From the NCBI GenBank assembly GCA_030016635.1, contig JASEJQ010000020.1:1-36337 (forward strand): a stretch of DNA of 36,337 bases, in the 5' to 3' direction. This stretch comes from Thermoanaerobacteraceae bacterium (lineage in GTDB: Bacteria; Bacillota; Thermoanaerobacteria; Thermoanaerobacterales; UBA4877). The notes below the pieces were generated by a model that saw only the letters and a program-made list of their open reading frames with translations, ran no database searches and had not been told where the DNA came from. Shown in pieces: positions 15,607 through 23,696 of this stretch (its first letter is position 1; the number at the start of each line of letters is the position of its first letter). The translations under genes and the position numbers were made by a program.

Positions 15607-17049
15607 ATGGCAGATGAAAATCAATTTGTGAAAGAAATTACACCTATGGATGAGGACTTTTCACAGTGGTATATTGATACAATACTAAAGGCAGAGATGG
15701 CAGATTATTCTACTGTAAGGGGATGCATCGTGTTCAGGCCCTATGGTTATGCTATATGGGAAAATATGCAGCATCTCTTGGATAAGAGGTTTAAGGAAAC
15801 AGGACATAAAAATGCCTATTTCCCGCTCTTTATTCCAGAGTCATTACTCCAGAAGGAAGCTGAACATGTGGAAGGTTTTGCTCCTGAGGTAGCCTGGGTT
15901 ACCCACGGGGGCAGCGATGAGCTGGCGGAGAGGCTTGCTGTAAGGCCTACATCCGAGACGATAATATGCAGTATGTATTCAAAATGGATAAAATCCTGGA
16001 GAGACCTGCCTGTCCTGATCAATCAGTGGGCAAATGTGGTCCGCTGGGAAAAGAGCACCAGGCCGTTTTTGAGGACCTCAGAATTTCTGTGGCAGGAAGG
16101 ACATACTGCCCACAGGACAGAAGAGGATGCCGAGGAAGAGACGCTGAAGATGCTTGAGGTTTACAGGGATTTTGTGGAGACAGAGCTGGCTATACCTGTA
16201 ATAAAAGGCAGAAAAACTGAAAATGAAAAGTTTGCCGGAGCATTGAGGACCTATACCATTGAAGCCCTGATGAAGGATGGCAAGGCACTGCAGGCCGGTA
16301 CCTCCCATAATCTTGGTCAGCATTTTGCAAGGGTATTTGATATACAGTTCCTGGATACTGATGGACAATTGAAATACGTATGGCAAACATCGTGGGGCGT
16401 ATCTACGAGGTTGATTGGAGCACTGATCATGACCCACGGCGATAATAGGGGATTAAAACTGCCGCCCAGGGTAGCTCCCATACAGGCAATAATAATACCT
16501 ATACCGGGTCAGGACAGCGAAAGCGTGTACGCGAGGGCAAAAAAACTTGCAGGCAGCCTGAAGGATAGATACAGGGTGGAACTGGATATGAGCGATGAAA
16601 AGACCCCTGGCTGGAAGTTCAATGAATATGAGATGAAGGGTGTGCCTTTGAGGATTGAGATTGGACCGAGGGATGTAAAGAATAATCAGGTTGTACTGGT
16701 CAGGAGAGATACAGGAGAGAAAATGATTGTATCTCAGGATGATTTGAGCACGAAAATTGGAGAACTGTTAGAAGATATACAGAGAAATATGTTCGCACAG
16801 GCAAAAACCTTTGTTGAGAAAAATACTAGTGTTGCAAAAAGTTTCGATGAGTTCCAGAATGCAATAGAGAGTAAGAGAGGCTTTGTAAAGGCCAACTGGT
16901 GCGGAAGTTCTGAATGTGAGCTTGCAATAAAGGAAAAGACCATGGCAACCATCAGGTGTATACCTTTTGAAGATAATGAGCCAGATGGTGAATGTGTACA
17001 CTGTGGCGGGAAGGCTTCAAAAAAGGTTATTTTTGCGAGGTCATATTAA
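15607..17049 (+). CDS. proS: Prolyl-tRNA synthetase, archaeal/eukaryotic type
   Basis: Charges tRNA-Pro with proline in the cytoplasm. The 480-aa length and motifs fit the short archaeal-type class II enzyme: TSETIICSMYSKWIKSWRDL, motif 2 in RTSEFLWQEGHTAH, motif 3 in WGVSTRLIGALIM, an anticodon-binding domain, and the type-specific C-terminal zinc-like domain (WCGSSECELA, then CVHCGGKA) ending in ARSY. It has no INS editing insertion. The start at 15607 follows GAAAGGAAGG; earlier in-frame ATGs lie within a repeat fragment. The proline T-box upstream controls it. The ProRS-like gene begins 1 nt after its stop, so the two are probably translated together. Confidence 0.96.
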   Translation: MADENQFVKEITPMDEDFSQWYIDTILKAEMADYSTVRGCIVFRPYGYAIWENMQHLLDKRFKETGHKNAYFPLFIPESLLQKEAEHVEGFAPEVAWVTHGGSDELAERLAVRPTSETIICSMYSKWIKSWRDLPVLINQWANVVRWEKSTRPFLRTSEFLWQEGHTAHRTEEDAEEETLKMLEVYRDFVETELAIPVIKGRKTENEKFAGALRTYTIEALMKDGKALQAGTSHNLGQHFARVFDIQFLDTDGQLKYVWQTSWGVSTRLIGALIMTHGDNRGLKLPPRVAPIQAIIIPIPGQDSESVYARAKKLAGSLKDRYRVELDMSDEKTPGWKFNEYEMKGVPLRIEIGPRDVKNNQVVLVRRDTGEKMIVSQDDLSTKIGELLEDIQRNMFAQAKTFVEKNTSVAKSFDEFQNAIESKRGFVKANWCGSSECELAIKEKTMATIRCIPFEDNEPDGECVHCGGKASKKVIFARSY

Positions 17050-17050
17050 T

Positions 17051-18457
17051 ATGAATATGTCGGATATAGTTCCGTGGCCTTTAAAAGATGTTTCAAAGAA
17101 TATGGGCGACGAGACGAGCAGATTGATGATAAGAGCGGGTATAACAAGGAAAATAAATGCATATAACCTGCTCTATATGCCTCTGGGTATTATGGCAATG
17201 GATAAACTCATTGATAGGATACTTAAAGGGTATGGCAGTATATATGAGATAGTCCATGATGATCTTGATGATAAAGGATGGAAAGCACTTTTCAGACTTT
17301 TAAAGGACGAAATTAGCGCAAGACAGATGGCATTTTATGCACACATGGGTACCAAACTGGAGGTATATTTTCAGGAGGGAAAATTTGCAAAGGTCTATAT
17401 ACCTGAGTTTCTCCGGAAATATATAAAAAATGTAACTGGTACATCTGCTTATGCTGCGATAAATGAGTCTGGTAATAAGAGATTTCTCTACTGCCAGGAA
17501 TGTGGTGCACTTTATCAACCCGATATATTGGAGATTAAGATGGATTTGGGGACACCGCAATCGGTCTCTGATATAATGGAGGTTTATACTCCAGGCGCGG
17601 TAACTATAGATAAACTCTGCAAATGCCTGGATATTGCACCTCAAATGACGGTAAAGACCATGATATATGAGATAGAAAAACAGGGCAAAAAGGATTACTA
17701 TGCCGTAATCGTAAGAGGGGACAGGACAATATCTTCTGAGAAGCTCAGGAAATATTTTGAGGCTGATAGTGTTGGCCTGGCCGATGAATCAATTGTAGGA
17801 TCTATAACCGGTTCACCTCCTGGGTTCTGCGGCCCTGTGGGGATAAAGGCCAAAATATATGCTGATATGGAAATAAGCTATATGGATGAAACGGTTGCAG
17901 GCGCAAATAAGCTGGATACTCATGTGGTGGGTTGCACTCCAGGAAGAGATTTTCAGGTAGAAAAATATCTGGATTTAAGATGTGGTGTTGAGGGTGACCC
18001 TTGCCCGCAATGCGGTGCCAGTTTAAAAACAGTCAAAGGGAATATCGCAATAGAGGGATATAAATCTGCAGAGGGCATATCCAGGTGGATTTATTCCATA
18101 GGACAGCTTTTGACAGCCATTATCAGAAATGAGATGGATGATAACGGGATTAAATGGCCGGATGATTTATCTCCCTTTGATGCTGCTGTTGAAGTGACTT
18201 CACCTAAAAATGAGATGCTCTGCAATGAGGCCAGAAGCATCACTGAGCGTTACAGCCATGAGTTTAATATTCTTTATGATGATAGAGATCTGGGACTTAA
18301 AACACGTCTATCAGACATGGACCTTCTTGGCATTCCCTGGACAATAATAGTATCCGGCAGTTCTCTGGAGAAGGGTACATATGAACTCAGGAAAAATGGC
18401 GGAGAACCTGTAGAGGTTGAAAAAGAGAAAATCGCTGAAATTTTAAAACTCAATTAA
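17051..18457 (+). CDS. Degenerate bacterial-type ProRS paralogue with INS (YbaK-like) editing domain
   Basis: 468-aa protein, start ATG 17051 (GAGG ~10 nt upstream, inside the end of proS). Residues 26-46 (MIRAGITRKINAYNLLYMPL) match the N-terminus of bacterial ProRS (LMLRAGYIRQ...YLPL). Residues ~176-193 (MEVYTPGAVTIDKLCKCL) match the entry to the INS domain. The INS deacylase keeps VKTMIY (Lys202, the likely counterpart of the editing lysine) and the loop GSPPGFCGPVG (254-264). The C-terminus matches the end of the catalytic domain and the anticodon domain (DDNGIKWPDDLSPFDAAVEV). The motif 2 region is missing and motif 3 reads YSIGQLL, with its arginine lost, so aminoacylation is not expected. 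The whole chain is ~100 residues shorter than bacterial ProRS. It probably deacylates mischarged tRNA-Pro in trans for the editing-deficient ProRS encoded just before it. CxxC pairs (Cys148/151, Cys318/321) may bind zinc. Confidence 0.85.
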   Translation: MNMSDIVPWPLKDVSKNMGDETSRLMIRAGITRKINAYNLLYMPLGIMAMDKLIDRILKGYGSIYEIVHDDLDDKGWKALFRLLKDEISARQMAFYAHMGTKLEVYFQEGKFAKVYIPEFLRKYIKNVTGTSAYAAINESGNKRFLYCQECGALYQPDILEIKMDLGTPQSVSDIMEVYTPGAVTIDKLCKCLDIAPQMTVKTMIYEIEKQGKKDYYAVIVRGDRTISSEKLRKYFEADSVGLADESIVGSITGSPPGFCGPVGIKAKIYADMEISYMDETVAGANKLDTHVVGCTPGRDFQVEKYLDLRCGVEGDPCPQCGASLKTVKGNIAIEGYKSAEGISRWIYSIGQLLTAIIRNEMDDNGIKWPDDLSPFDAAVEVTSPKNEMLCNEARSITERYSHEFNILYDDRDLGLKTRLSDMDLLGIPWTIIVSGSSLEKGTYELRKNGGEPVEVEKEKIAEILKLN

Positions 18458-18465
18458 ATAATTGA

Positions 18466-18517
18466 ATATAAACCACCCAAAATACACAGAATAAATGTGT
18501 AGGAGGGTGGTTTATAT
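18466..18517 (+). promoter_or_regulatory. Long hairpin burying the start site of the next gene
   Basis: A perfect 13-bp stem (ATATAAACCACCC 18466-18478 with GGGTGGTTTATAT 18505-18517) encloses a second 6-bp stem (TACACA 18483-18488 with TGTGTA 18496-18501). The ribosome binding site GGAGGGTGG (18502-18510) lies in the internal loop and 3' arm, and the first two bases of the ATG at 18516 lie at the foot of the stem. There is no T-tract, so it is not a typical terminator. It looks like a translational switch or RNA thermometer, or a stability element after the ProRS-like gene. Confidence 0.7.
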
Positions 18518-18782
18518 GTCTACTATTACTGTTAACCTTGGTGATTTCAATCCAATAATGGATGGTGTCAAGGTAAAAAGGGTTATTGAAAATGCTTCTG
18601 ACGAGGACGAGATTGTCATAAATATTAATAGCAATGACGCCGTTGGTGCATATAACATTTACAGTATTTTGGAAAATGGTGGCTATGAGTTTCTTCCCAA
18701 AGCAACCGATAACGGCAAGACCTATACCATCATAGCCCATAAAAGGAGGGTCTCAGATGCCGAAACAAACGGATTTGAGTAG
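18516..18782 (+). CDS. Small unrecognised protein, possibly TusA-like fold (88 aa)
   Basis: 88-aa acidic protein starting MSTITVNLGDFNPIMDGVKV. The ATG at 18516 has GGAGGGTGG 5 nt upstream; an upstream in-frame ATG at 18495 has none. The pattern of a strand, a helix, DEDEIVININSNDAVGAY, a second helix and a final GKTYTIIAHKRR strand pair is like the small alpha/beta sandwich of TusA/SirA proteins. The diagnostic Cys-Pro motif is absent, so sulfur transfer is not supported. Translation start is enclosed in a long hairpin. It overlaps the next small gene by 26 nt, so the two are probably a unit. Confidence 0.65.
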   Translation: MSTITVNLGDFNPIMDGVKVKRVIENASDEDEIVININSNDAVGAYNIYSILENGGYEFLPKATDNGKTYTIIAHKRRVSDAETNGFE

Positions 18783-18942
18783 GAAGAACAAGACAAGCGT
18801 AACCCCGGAAAATGCATTTGGCGAATTTGTACCTACCTTTCATAAGTGGACAGCGCCCAACGTGATGAGGCAGCGGGCAAAATATATGAAAGAGATTTCT
18901 ATGGAAAAAAATCCAGGAGCGGATGCAGATGATCAAGCGTAG
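18757..18942 (+). CDS. Small unrecognised protein (61 aa)
   Basis: 61-aa charged protein (starts MPKQTDLSRKNKTSV; middle FVPTFHKWTAPNVMRQR). AAAGGAGGG lies 6 nt upstream of the ATG at 18757, inside the end of the preceding gene. It has no cysteines, no membrane segment and no recognised domain. The overlapping arrangement and strong ribosome binding site support it as a real, co-translated partner of the 88-aa protein. A good terminator begins within its last codons. Confidence 0.6.
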   Translation: MPKQTDLSRKNKTSVTPENAFGEFVPTFHKWTAPNVMRQRAKYMKEISMEKNPGADADDQA

Positions 18943-18960
18943 GAAAACCTACGCTTTTAT
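18935..18960 (+). terminator. Terminator of the two small genes
   Basis: Perfect 9-bp stem AAGCGTAGG / CCTACGCTT with AAAA loop, then TTAT. The stop codon of the 61-aa gene lies in the 5' arm. It separates this unit from the ctsR promoter. Confidence 0.82.
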
Positions 18961-19033
18961 GTGATTTTGTGAGATATCATGAGGTTATGAATCATAATCT
19001 GGCAAATACAGGTTTTGTTTGCTGATTAAAAAC

Positions 19034-19062
19034 TTTACATATAATAAATGGTGGTTTAGACT
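19034..19062 (+). promoter_or_regulatory. Promoter of the ctsR operon
   Basis: TTTACA (19034-19039), 17-nt spacer, TAGACT (19057-19062). A second possibility is the perfect TATAAT at 19040-19045 with TTGCTG (19019-19024), but that spacer is only 15 nt. Either start point places the CtsR operator near or just after +1. Confidence 0.6.
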
Positions 19063-19071
19063 AAAATTGAA

Positions 19072-19088
19072 AGTCAAAGAAAGTCAAA
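19072..19088 (+). promoter_or_regulatory. CtsR operator (heptad direct repeat)
   Basis: AGTCAAA-GAA-AGTCAAA fits the established CtsR box, (A/G)GTCAAA-NAN-(A/G)GTCAAA, exactly. It lies just downstream of the promoter and 21 nt before the ctsR start, so CtsR should repress its own operon by blocking early transcription. Confidence 0.95.
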
Positions 19089-19108
19089 GGCAGTAAAGAG
19101 GTGAAAGA

Positions 19109-19579
19109 ATGGCTAAGCTGAGCGATATGATAGAGAACTTCATTAAACAAATGCTTGAGGAAAACGACAATAACTATATTATAATTCAGCGTAATGAGCT
19201 GGCTAACTATTTCAGATGTGCACCGTCGCAGATTAACTATGTCCTTGAGACCCGTTTTACCTATGAAAGGGGTTATTATATAGAGAGTAAGAGGGGCGGT
19301 GGAGGATATGTAAGGATATTTAAGGCTGGTGTGGACGAAGACCACTATCTATCCCAGATGTTATCCCGGAAAATGGGTGACAGCATGGGACAGCAGGTTG
19401 CATATGCATATATAGATGGCCTTCTTGAGCAGAACATACTTGATGAAAAGACGCATAATATACTAAAAAACATCGTTAGCGATAAGACCTTAAATATTCA
19501 GTTGCCACTGCGGGATGAGGTCAGAGCAAATATAGTAAAATCTATTTTCCTGACATTAATTAAATTCTGCCATGAGTAG
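19109..19579 (+). CDS. ctsR: Transcriptional repressor CtsR
   Basis: Dimeric heat-shock repressor of clp genes, 156 aa. The N-terminal winged helix runs through LANYFRCAPSQINYVLETRF. The wing carries the glycine-rich thermosensor tip (Arg62 followed by Gly63-66, in KRGGGGYVRI) that in Bacillus senses temperature and is a target of McsB. The C-terminal half (YAYIDGLLEQNILDEKTHNI) is the dimer/tetramer domain. AGAGGTG precedes the ATG. It heads ctsR-mcsA-mcsB-clpC, with its own operator at 19072-19088. Confidence 0.97.
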   Translation: MAKLSDMIENFIKQMLEENDNNYIIIQRNELANYFRCAPSQINYVLETRFTYERGYYIESKRGGGGYVRIFKAGVDEDHYLSQMLSRKMGDSMGQQVAYAYIDGLLEQNILDEKTHNILKNIVSDKTLNIQLPLRDEVRANIVKSIFLTLIKFCHE

Positions 19580-19590
19580 GAGGTATGGGT

Positions 19591-20148
19591 ATGCTGTGTG
19601 AGAGGTGCGGAAAAAATCCTGCGACTGTGCATTATACACAGATTGTCAATGGTGTAAAGTCTGAGCTGCATTTATGCTCTGAGTGCGCCAGAGAGATAGG
19701 TGCATCAATTGGTGATAGTTTCCATGGGATGATGCATGGTTTTACTCCAATGTTTTTTAACAATAACTTCTTTACTGAGCCTTTTGGACTGGGTAATTTT
19801 CTATCTGGATTTATGGATTGGGGTATGACTCCGGAATTGGATGAACAGGACTTAAAATGCGATTACTGCGGTATGCTCTATTCCCAATTTAAAAAGACCG
19901 GTTTTCTGGGATGCCCGAAGTGCTATGCTACATTCAGAGATAGGCTCAATCCGCTGGTAAAGAGGATTCACGGCAGCAATAACCACGTTGGAAAGGTCCC
20001 GCGTAGAAAAGGCGGCAACCTTCGCCTTAAAAAAGAGATAGAGGACCTGAAAGCCCAGCTGGATGCGGCAATAAAGAGAGAAGAGTTTGAAAAGGCTGCG
20101 GAGCTCCGGGACAGGATAAAAGATTTGGAAAAGAAATTGAATGGATAG
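19591..20148 (+). CDS. mcsA: McsA, activator of the arginine kinase McsB
   Basis: 185-aa zinc-finger protein. The start at 19591 is preferred: AGGAGGT abuts the ATG at 19585 but stands 6 nt from this one. Two pairs of CxxC motifs are present (CERCGKNP with CSEC, and CDYCGM with CPKC), followed by a C-terminal UVR-type coiled segment (AAIKREEFEKAAELRDRIKD). In the known system McsA binds zinc, stimulates McsB phosphorylation of arginines and helps control CtsR and ClpC. It follows ctsR by 5 to 11 nt, depending on start. Confidence 0.95.
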   Translation: MLCERCGKNPATVHYTQIVNGVKSELHLCSECAREIGASIGDSFHGMMHGFTPMFFNNNFFTEPFGLGNFLSGFMDWGMTPELDEQDLKCDYCGMLYSQFKKTGFLGCPKCYATFRDRLNPLVKRIHGSNNHVGKVPRRKGGNLRLKKEIEDLKAQLDAAIKREEFEKAAELRDRIKDLEKKLNG

Positions 20149-20159
20149 GGGTGTAAGAC

Positions 20160-21197
20160 ATGAGCTGGTTTGAAGATAAGGGGTCCGATGGCGATGTGGT
20201 GATAAGCAGCCGAATAAGACTTGCCAGAAATTTTGAAGATTTGCCGTTTCCTGATATAATGAGTATAGAACAAGCACGGATGGCAATCAAAAGATGCAGA
20301 GAAGCCCTGCTTGATAATAATTCTGCCCTTTCTCCGCATTTGGATTTTATTGATTTAAATACTATGAATGACATTGAACGACAGGCATTGGTTGAAAAAC
20401 ATTTGATGAGCCCCGATCTGGCTAAGGATTATGGGAAAGGCGCTTTGATCTTAAAAAAAGACTATTCAATCTCTATTATGATAAATGAAGAAGACCATAT
20501 AAGGATTCAATGCTTTTCTGCCGGGCTAAACCTGGAAGAGACCTGGGATACGGCGGATAAGATTGACGACCTTCTGGAGGAGAATGTATCATATGCCTTT
20601 GATGAGGAGCTTGGATATATAACCTCCTGCCCGACCAATGTGGGAACCGGCATGAGGGTCTCGGTGATGATGCACCTCCCGGCTTTAGTTAAAACAGGCA
20701 ATATGAATAACGTGATAGAAAACATAACCAAACTGGGAGTAACCGTCAGAGGTATATATGGAGAAGGTACGCAGGCATTAGGCGATATTTTTCAGATTTC
20801 AAATCAGGTAACTATCGGAAGGTCTGAGAGGGATATAATTGGAAATATAAAGGGCCTGGCCACAGAACTGGTGAATGCAGAACGGTCTACCAGGGAGGCG
20901 CTTTTACAAAGCTCCAGGGTTCAAATAGAGGATATGGTCTGGCGAGCATATGGGCTTTTGACCAATGCCCGGGTACTTACCTCCGATGAGGCTTTAAGGC
21001 TTCTTTCGGATGTCAGGATGGGAGTCAACATGGGCATAGTAGATATACCTGTAACAGTTTTAAATAAGCTCTTGATAATGACCAGGCCAGCCAACCTGCA
21101 GCTTATGTATAGCAGCGAGATAGAGCCTTATGAAAGAGACTTTAAGAGGGCAGAATATGTAAAAGAGATTTTGAAAAAGCGAAATGGAGGTGTATAA
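20160..21197 (+). CDS. mcsB: Protein-arginine kinase McsB
   Basis: 345-aa kinase of the phosphagen-kinase fold that phosphorylates arginine side chains, marking proteins for ClpCP and inactivating CtsR. Landmarks include ISSRIRLARNFEDLPFP near the N-terminus, YITSCPTNVGTGMRVSVMMH (the family's active-site cysteine region), GTQALGDIFQISNQVTIGRS, and the C-terminal AEYVKEIL tail. The ATG follows GGGGTG. The length is close to the Bacillus protein. Three nucleotides separate it from clpC. Confidence 0.96.
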   Translation: MSWFEDKGSDGDVVISSRIRLARNFEDLPFPDIMSIEQARMAIKRCREALLDNNSALSPHLDFIDLNTMNDIERQALVEKHLMSPDLAKDYGKGALILKKDYSISIMINEEDHIRIQCFSAGLNLEETWDTADKIDDLLEENVSYAFDEELGYITSCPTNVGTGMRVSVMMHLPALVKTGNMNNVIENITKLGVTVRGIYGEGTQALGDIFQISNQVTIGRSERDIIGNIKGLATELVNAERSTREALLQSSRVQIEDMVWRAYGLLTNARVLTSDEALRLLSDVRMGVNMGIVDIPVTVLNKLLIMTRPANLQLMYSSEIEPYERDFKRAEYVKEILKKRNGGV

Positions 21198-21200
21198 ATT

Positions 21201-23642
21201 ATGATGTTTGGAGGGAGATTTACAGAAAGGGCACAGAGGGTATTGATACTGGCCAACGAAGAGGCTAAGGCATTAAATCACAATTATGTAGGGACAGAGC
21301 ATATTCTCCTTGGCCTTTTAAAGGAAAATGAAGGCGTTGCTGCCCAAGCTCTTCATAATCTTGGTGTGCAGTTTGACGAGATAAGAAAGAGGATAGAAAG
21401 TTTAATCGGCAAAGGCACCATGCCGGTAGATGTAATTGGCTATACCCCAAGGGCAAAAAGAGTACTGGAGCTCAGCTTTGTGGAGGCAAGGAGGTTGGGC
21501 CATAATTATGTAGGGACAGAGCATATTCTGCTTGGCCTTCTAAGAGAAGGTGAGGGTGTGGCAGCCAGGGTCTTGATGGAGATGTCAGTAGACCTTAACC
21601 GCGCAAGGGACGAGGTTATGAAGCTGCTTTCACAGGAGCCGGGAAGTACAGTGAAACAGGGCAGGGCTTACAGCAATACGCCCAATGTGAATCAGTATGG
21701 GAGAGACCTTACTGAAATGGCGAGAGACGGAAAGCTGGACCCTGTGATCGGCAGGCAGAAAGAGATAGAGAGGGTAATCCAGGTGCTTTCAAGGAGGACC
21801 AAAAATAACCCATGTCTTATTGGCGATCCTGGTGTGGGAAAGACTGCTATAGTGGAAGGCCTGGCCCAGCAGATAGTGGCAGGAAATGTTCCTGAGATTT
21901 TAAAGGATAAAAGAGTGGTAACCTTAGACCTTTCTGCCATGGTGGCAGGTGCCAAGTACAGGGGTGAATTCGAGGAAAGGCTGAAAAACGTAGTTAATGA
22001 GGTTATTAAATCACAGAATGTGATATTATTTATAGATGAAATGCATACGATTATAGGAGCCGGTGCAGCAGAAGGAGCTATAGATGCTTCTAATATATTA
22101 AAGCCAGCGTTGGCCCGTGGTGAGATACAGGTGGTAGGCGCCACGACCGTTGACGAATACAGAAAGTATGTGGAAAAAGATGCAGCTTTGGAGCGCAGAT
22201 TCCAGCCAATAATGGTAGAAGAACCTACAGTGGAAGAAACTATAGAAATATTGAAAGGCCTCAGGGACAGATATGAGGCGCACCACAGGGTGAAGATAAC
22301 CGATGGTGCACTGGAGGCCGCTGCAAAACTTTCATCAAGGTATATAACTGACAGATTCCTTCCTGATAAAGCAATAGACCTTATCGACGAGGCAGCCTCC
22401 AGGGCAAGACTTCAGACTTATGTTGCTCCACCGGAAATCAAGCAACTGGAAGAAAAGCTAAGTGACCTGGAAAAAGAAAAAGAGGCCGCCATAAGCGCTC
22501 AGGAGTTTGAAAAGGCAGCAAGGATTAGAGATGAGGAGCAGAAAGTAAAGCAGGAAATTGAAGAGATGAAGAAAAAATGGGAGACAAAAAACATGTCTGA
22601 GGATAAATGTGTATCTGAAGAGGATATAGCGTATATTGTCTCCAGCTGGACGGGAATACCAGTAAAGAGTCTGACGCAGGAGGAATCCGAAAGACTATTA
22701 AATCTTGAAAAGATACTTCACGAAAGGGTAATAGGCCAGGATGAAGCGGTGGATGCTGTAGCCCGTGCCATCAGGCGTGCAAGGGTAGGCTTGAAAGACC
22801 CAAAGAGGCCAATTGGTTCATTCATATTCTTGGGACCTACCGGGGTGGGCAAGACCGAATTGGCCAAGGCACTGGCAGAATCTATGTTTGGTGATGAAAA
22901 TTCGATCATCAGGCTTGATATGTCAGAGTATATGGAAAGATTCAGTGTTTCCAGGCTTATAGGTTCGCCTCCAGGTTATGTGGGATATGAAGAGGGCGGA
23001 CAGCTTACAGAAAAGGTTAGACGCAAACCCTATTCAGTGGTTCTATTTGATGAGATTGAAAAGGCTCATCCCGATGTGTTTAATATGCTGTTGCAGATCC
23101 TGGACGATGGAAGGCTTACCGATGGCCAGGGCAGGGTTGTAGACTTTAAAAATACAATAATTATAATGACATCCAATGTTGGTGCTGAAACCATCAAAAA
23201 GCAGGAAACTATTGGATTTTCAATAAAAGAAGAACAGGGCATCAGCGACTATGAAAAAATGAAGGAAAAGGTCCTGGAGGAGCTCAGAAGGACATTCAGG
23301 CCGGAGTTTTTAAACAGGGTTGACGATGTGATTGTATTCCGCCAGCTTACCATGGATGATCTCAAGAAGATAGTAGACTTGATGCTAAAGGATGTAGGCA
23401 AGAGGATTCAGCAAAACAACATCAACATGGAGTTTACTCCAGAGGCCAAAGAGTACCTGGCAAAAGAAGGATTTGACCCTACCTATGGGGCCAGACCGCT
23501 TAAGAGGGCCATACAAAAGCATGTAGAAGATGCTCTATCCGAGCTTATGCTCAAAGGTGAGGTAAAATCAGGGGATACTGTCCTGGCAACTATTGAAAAT
23601 GATAAATTGGCGTTCAAAAACAAGCAGAAACTGAATGTATAG
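21201..23642 (+). CDS. clpC: ATP-dependent Clp protease ATPase subunit ClpC
   Basis: 813-aa AAA+ unfoldase that feeds phosphoarginine-marked proteins to ClpP. Order: twin N-domain repeats ([20 protein letters not shown] and [20 protein letters not shown]), first ATPase module with Walker [10 protein letters not shown] and Walker [11 protein letters not shown], the M-domain/UVR segment ([20 protein letters not shown]), and second ATPase module with [16 protein letters not shown] and [29 protein letters not shown] closes the small C-domain. ATGs at 21201 and 21204 both follow GGAGGTG. It is the last gene under the CtsR operator. Confidence 0.98.
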   Translation: MMFGGRFTERAQRVLILANEEAKALNHNYVGTEHILLGLLKENEGVAAQALHNLGVQFDEIRKRIESLIGKGTMPVDVIGYTPRAKRVLELSFVEARRLGHNYVGTEHILLGLLREGEGVAARVLMEMSVDLNRARDEVMKLLSQEPGSTVKQGRAYSNTPNVNQYGRDLTEMARDGKLDPVIGRQKEIERVIQVLSRRTKNNPCLIGDPGVGKTAIVEGLAQQIVAGNVPEILKDKRVVTLDLSAMVAGAKYRGEFEERLKNVVNEVIKSQNVILFIDEMHTIIGAGAAEGAIDASNILKPALARGEIQVVGATTVDEYRKYVEKDAALERRFQPIMVEEPTVEETIEILKGLRDRYEAHHRVKITDGALEAAAKLSSRYITDRFLPDKAIDLIDEAASRARLQTYVAPPEIKQLEEKLSDLEKEKEAAISAQEFEKAARIRDEEQKVKQEIEEMKKKWETKNMSEDKCVSEEDIAYIVSSWTGIPVKSLTQEESERLLNLEKILHERVIGQDEAVDAVARAIRRARVGLKDPKRPIGSFIFLGPTGVGKTELAKALAESMFGDENSIIRLDMSEYMERFSVSRLIGSPPGYVGYEEGGQLTEKVRRKPYSVVLFDEIEKAHPDVFNMLLQILDDGRLTDGQGRVVDFKNTIIIMTSNVGAETIKKQETIGFSIKEEQGISDYEKMKEKVLEELRRTFRPEFLNRVDDVIVFRQLTMDDLKKIVDLMLKDVGKRIQQNNINMEFTPEAKEYLAKEGFDPTYGARPLKRAIQKHVEDALSELMLKGEVKSGDTVLATIENDKLAFKNKQKLNV

Positions 23643-23649
23643 TTTTAAG

Positions 23650-23675
23650 GGCCCTTCAGGTAGTCCTGAAGGGCC
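23650..23675 (+). terminator. Strong GC-rich hairpin between clpC and radA
   Basis: Perfect 11-bp stem GGCCCTTCAGG / CCTGAAGGGCC with TAGT loop, 8 nt after the clpC stop. No T-tract follows (TGAGATTTAAG), so full termination is doubtful. It may be a partial terminator, processing site or 3'-end stabiliser that lowers radA expression relative to clpC. Confidence 0.5.
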
Positions 23676-23696
23676 TGAGATTTAAGGGGGATAGCT

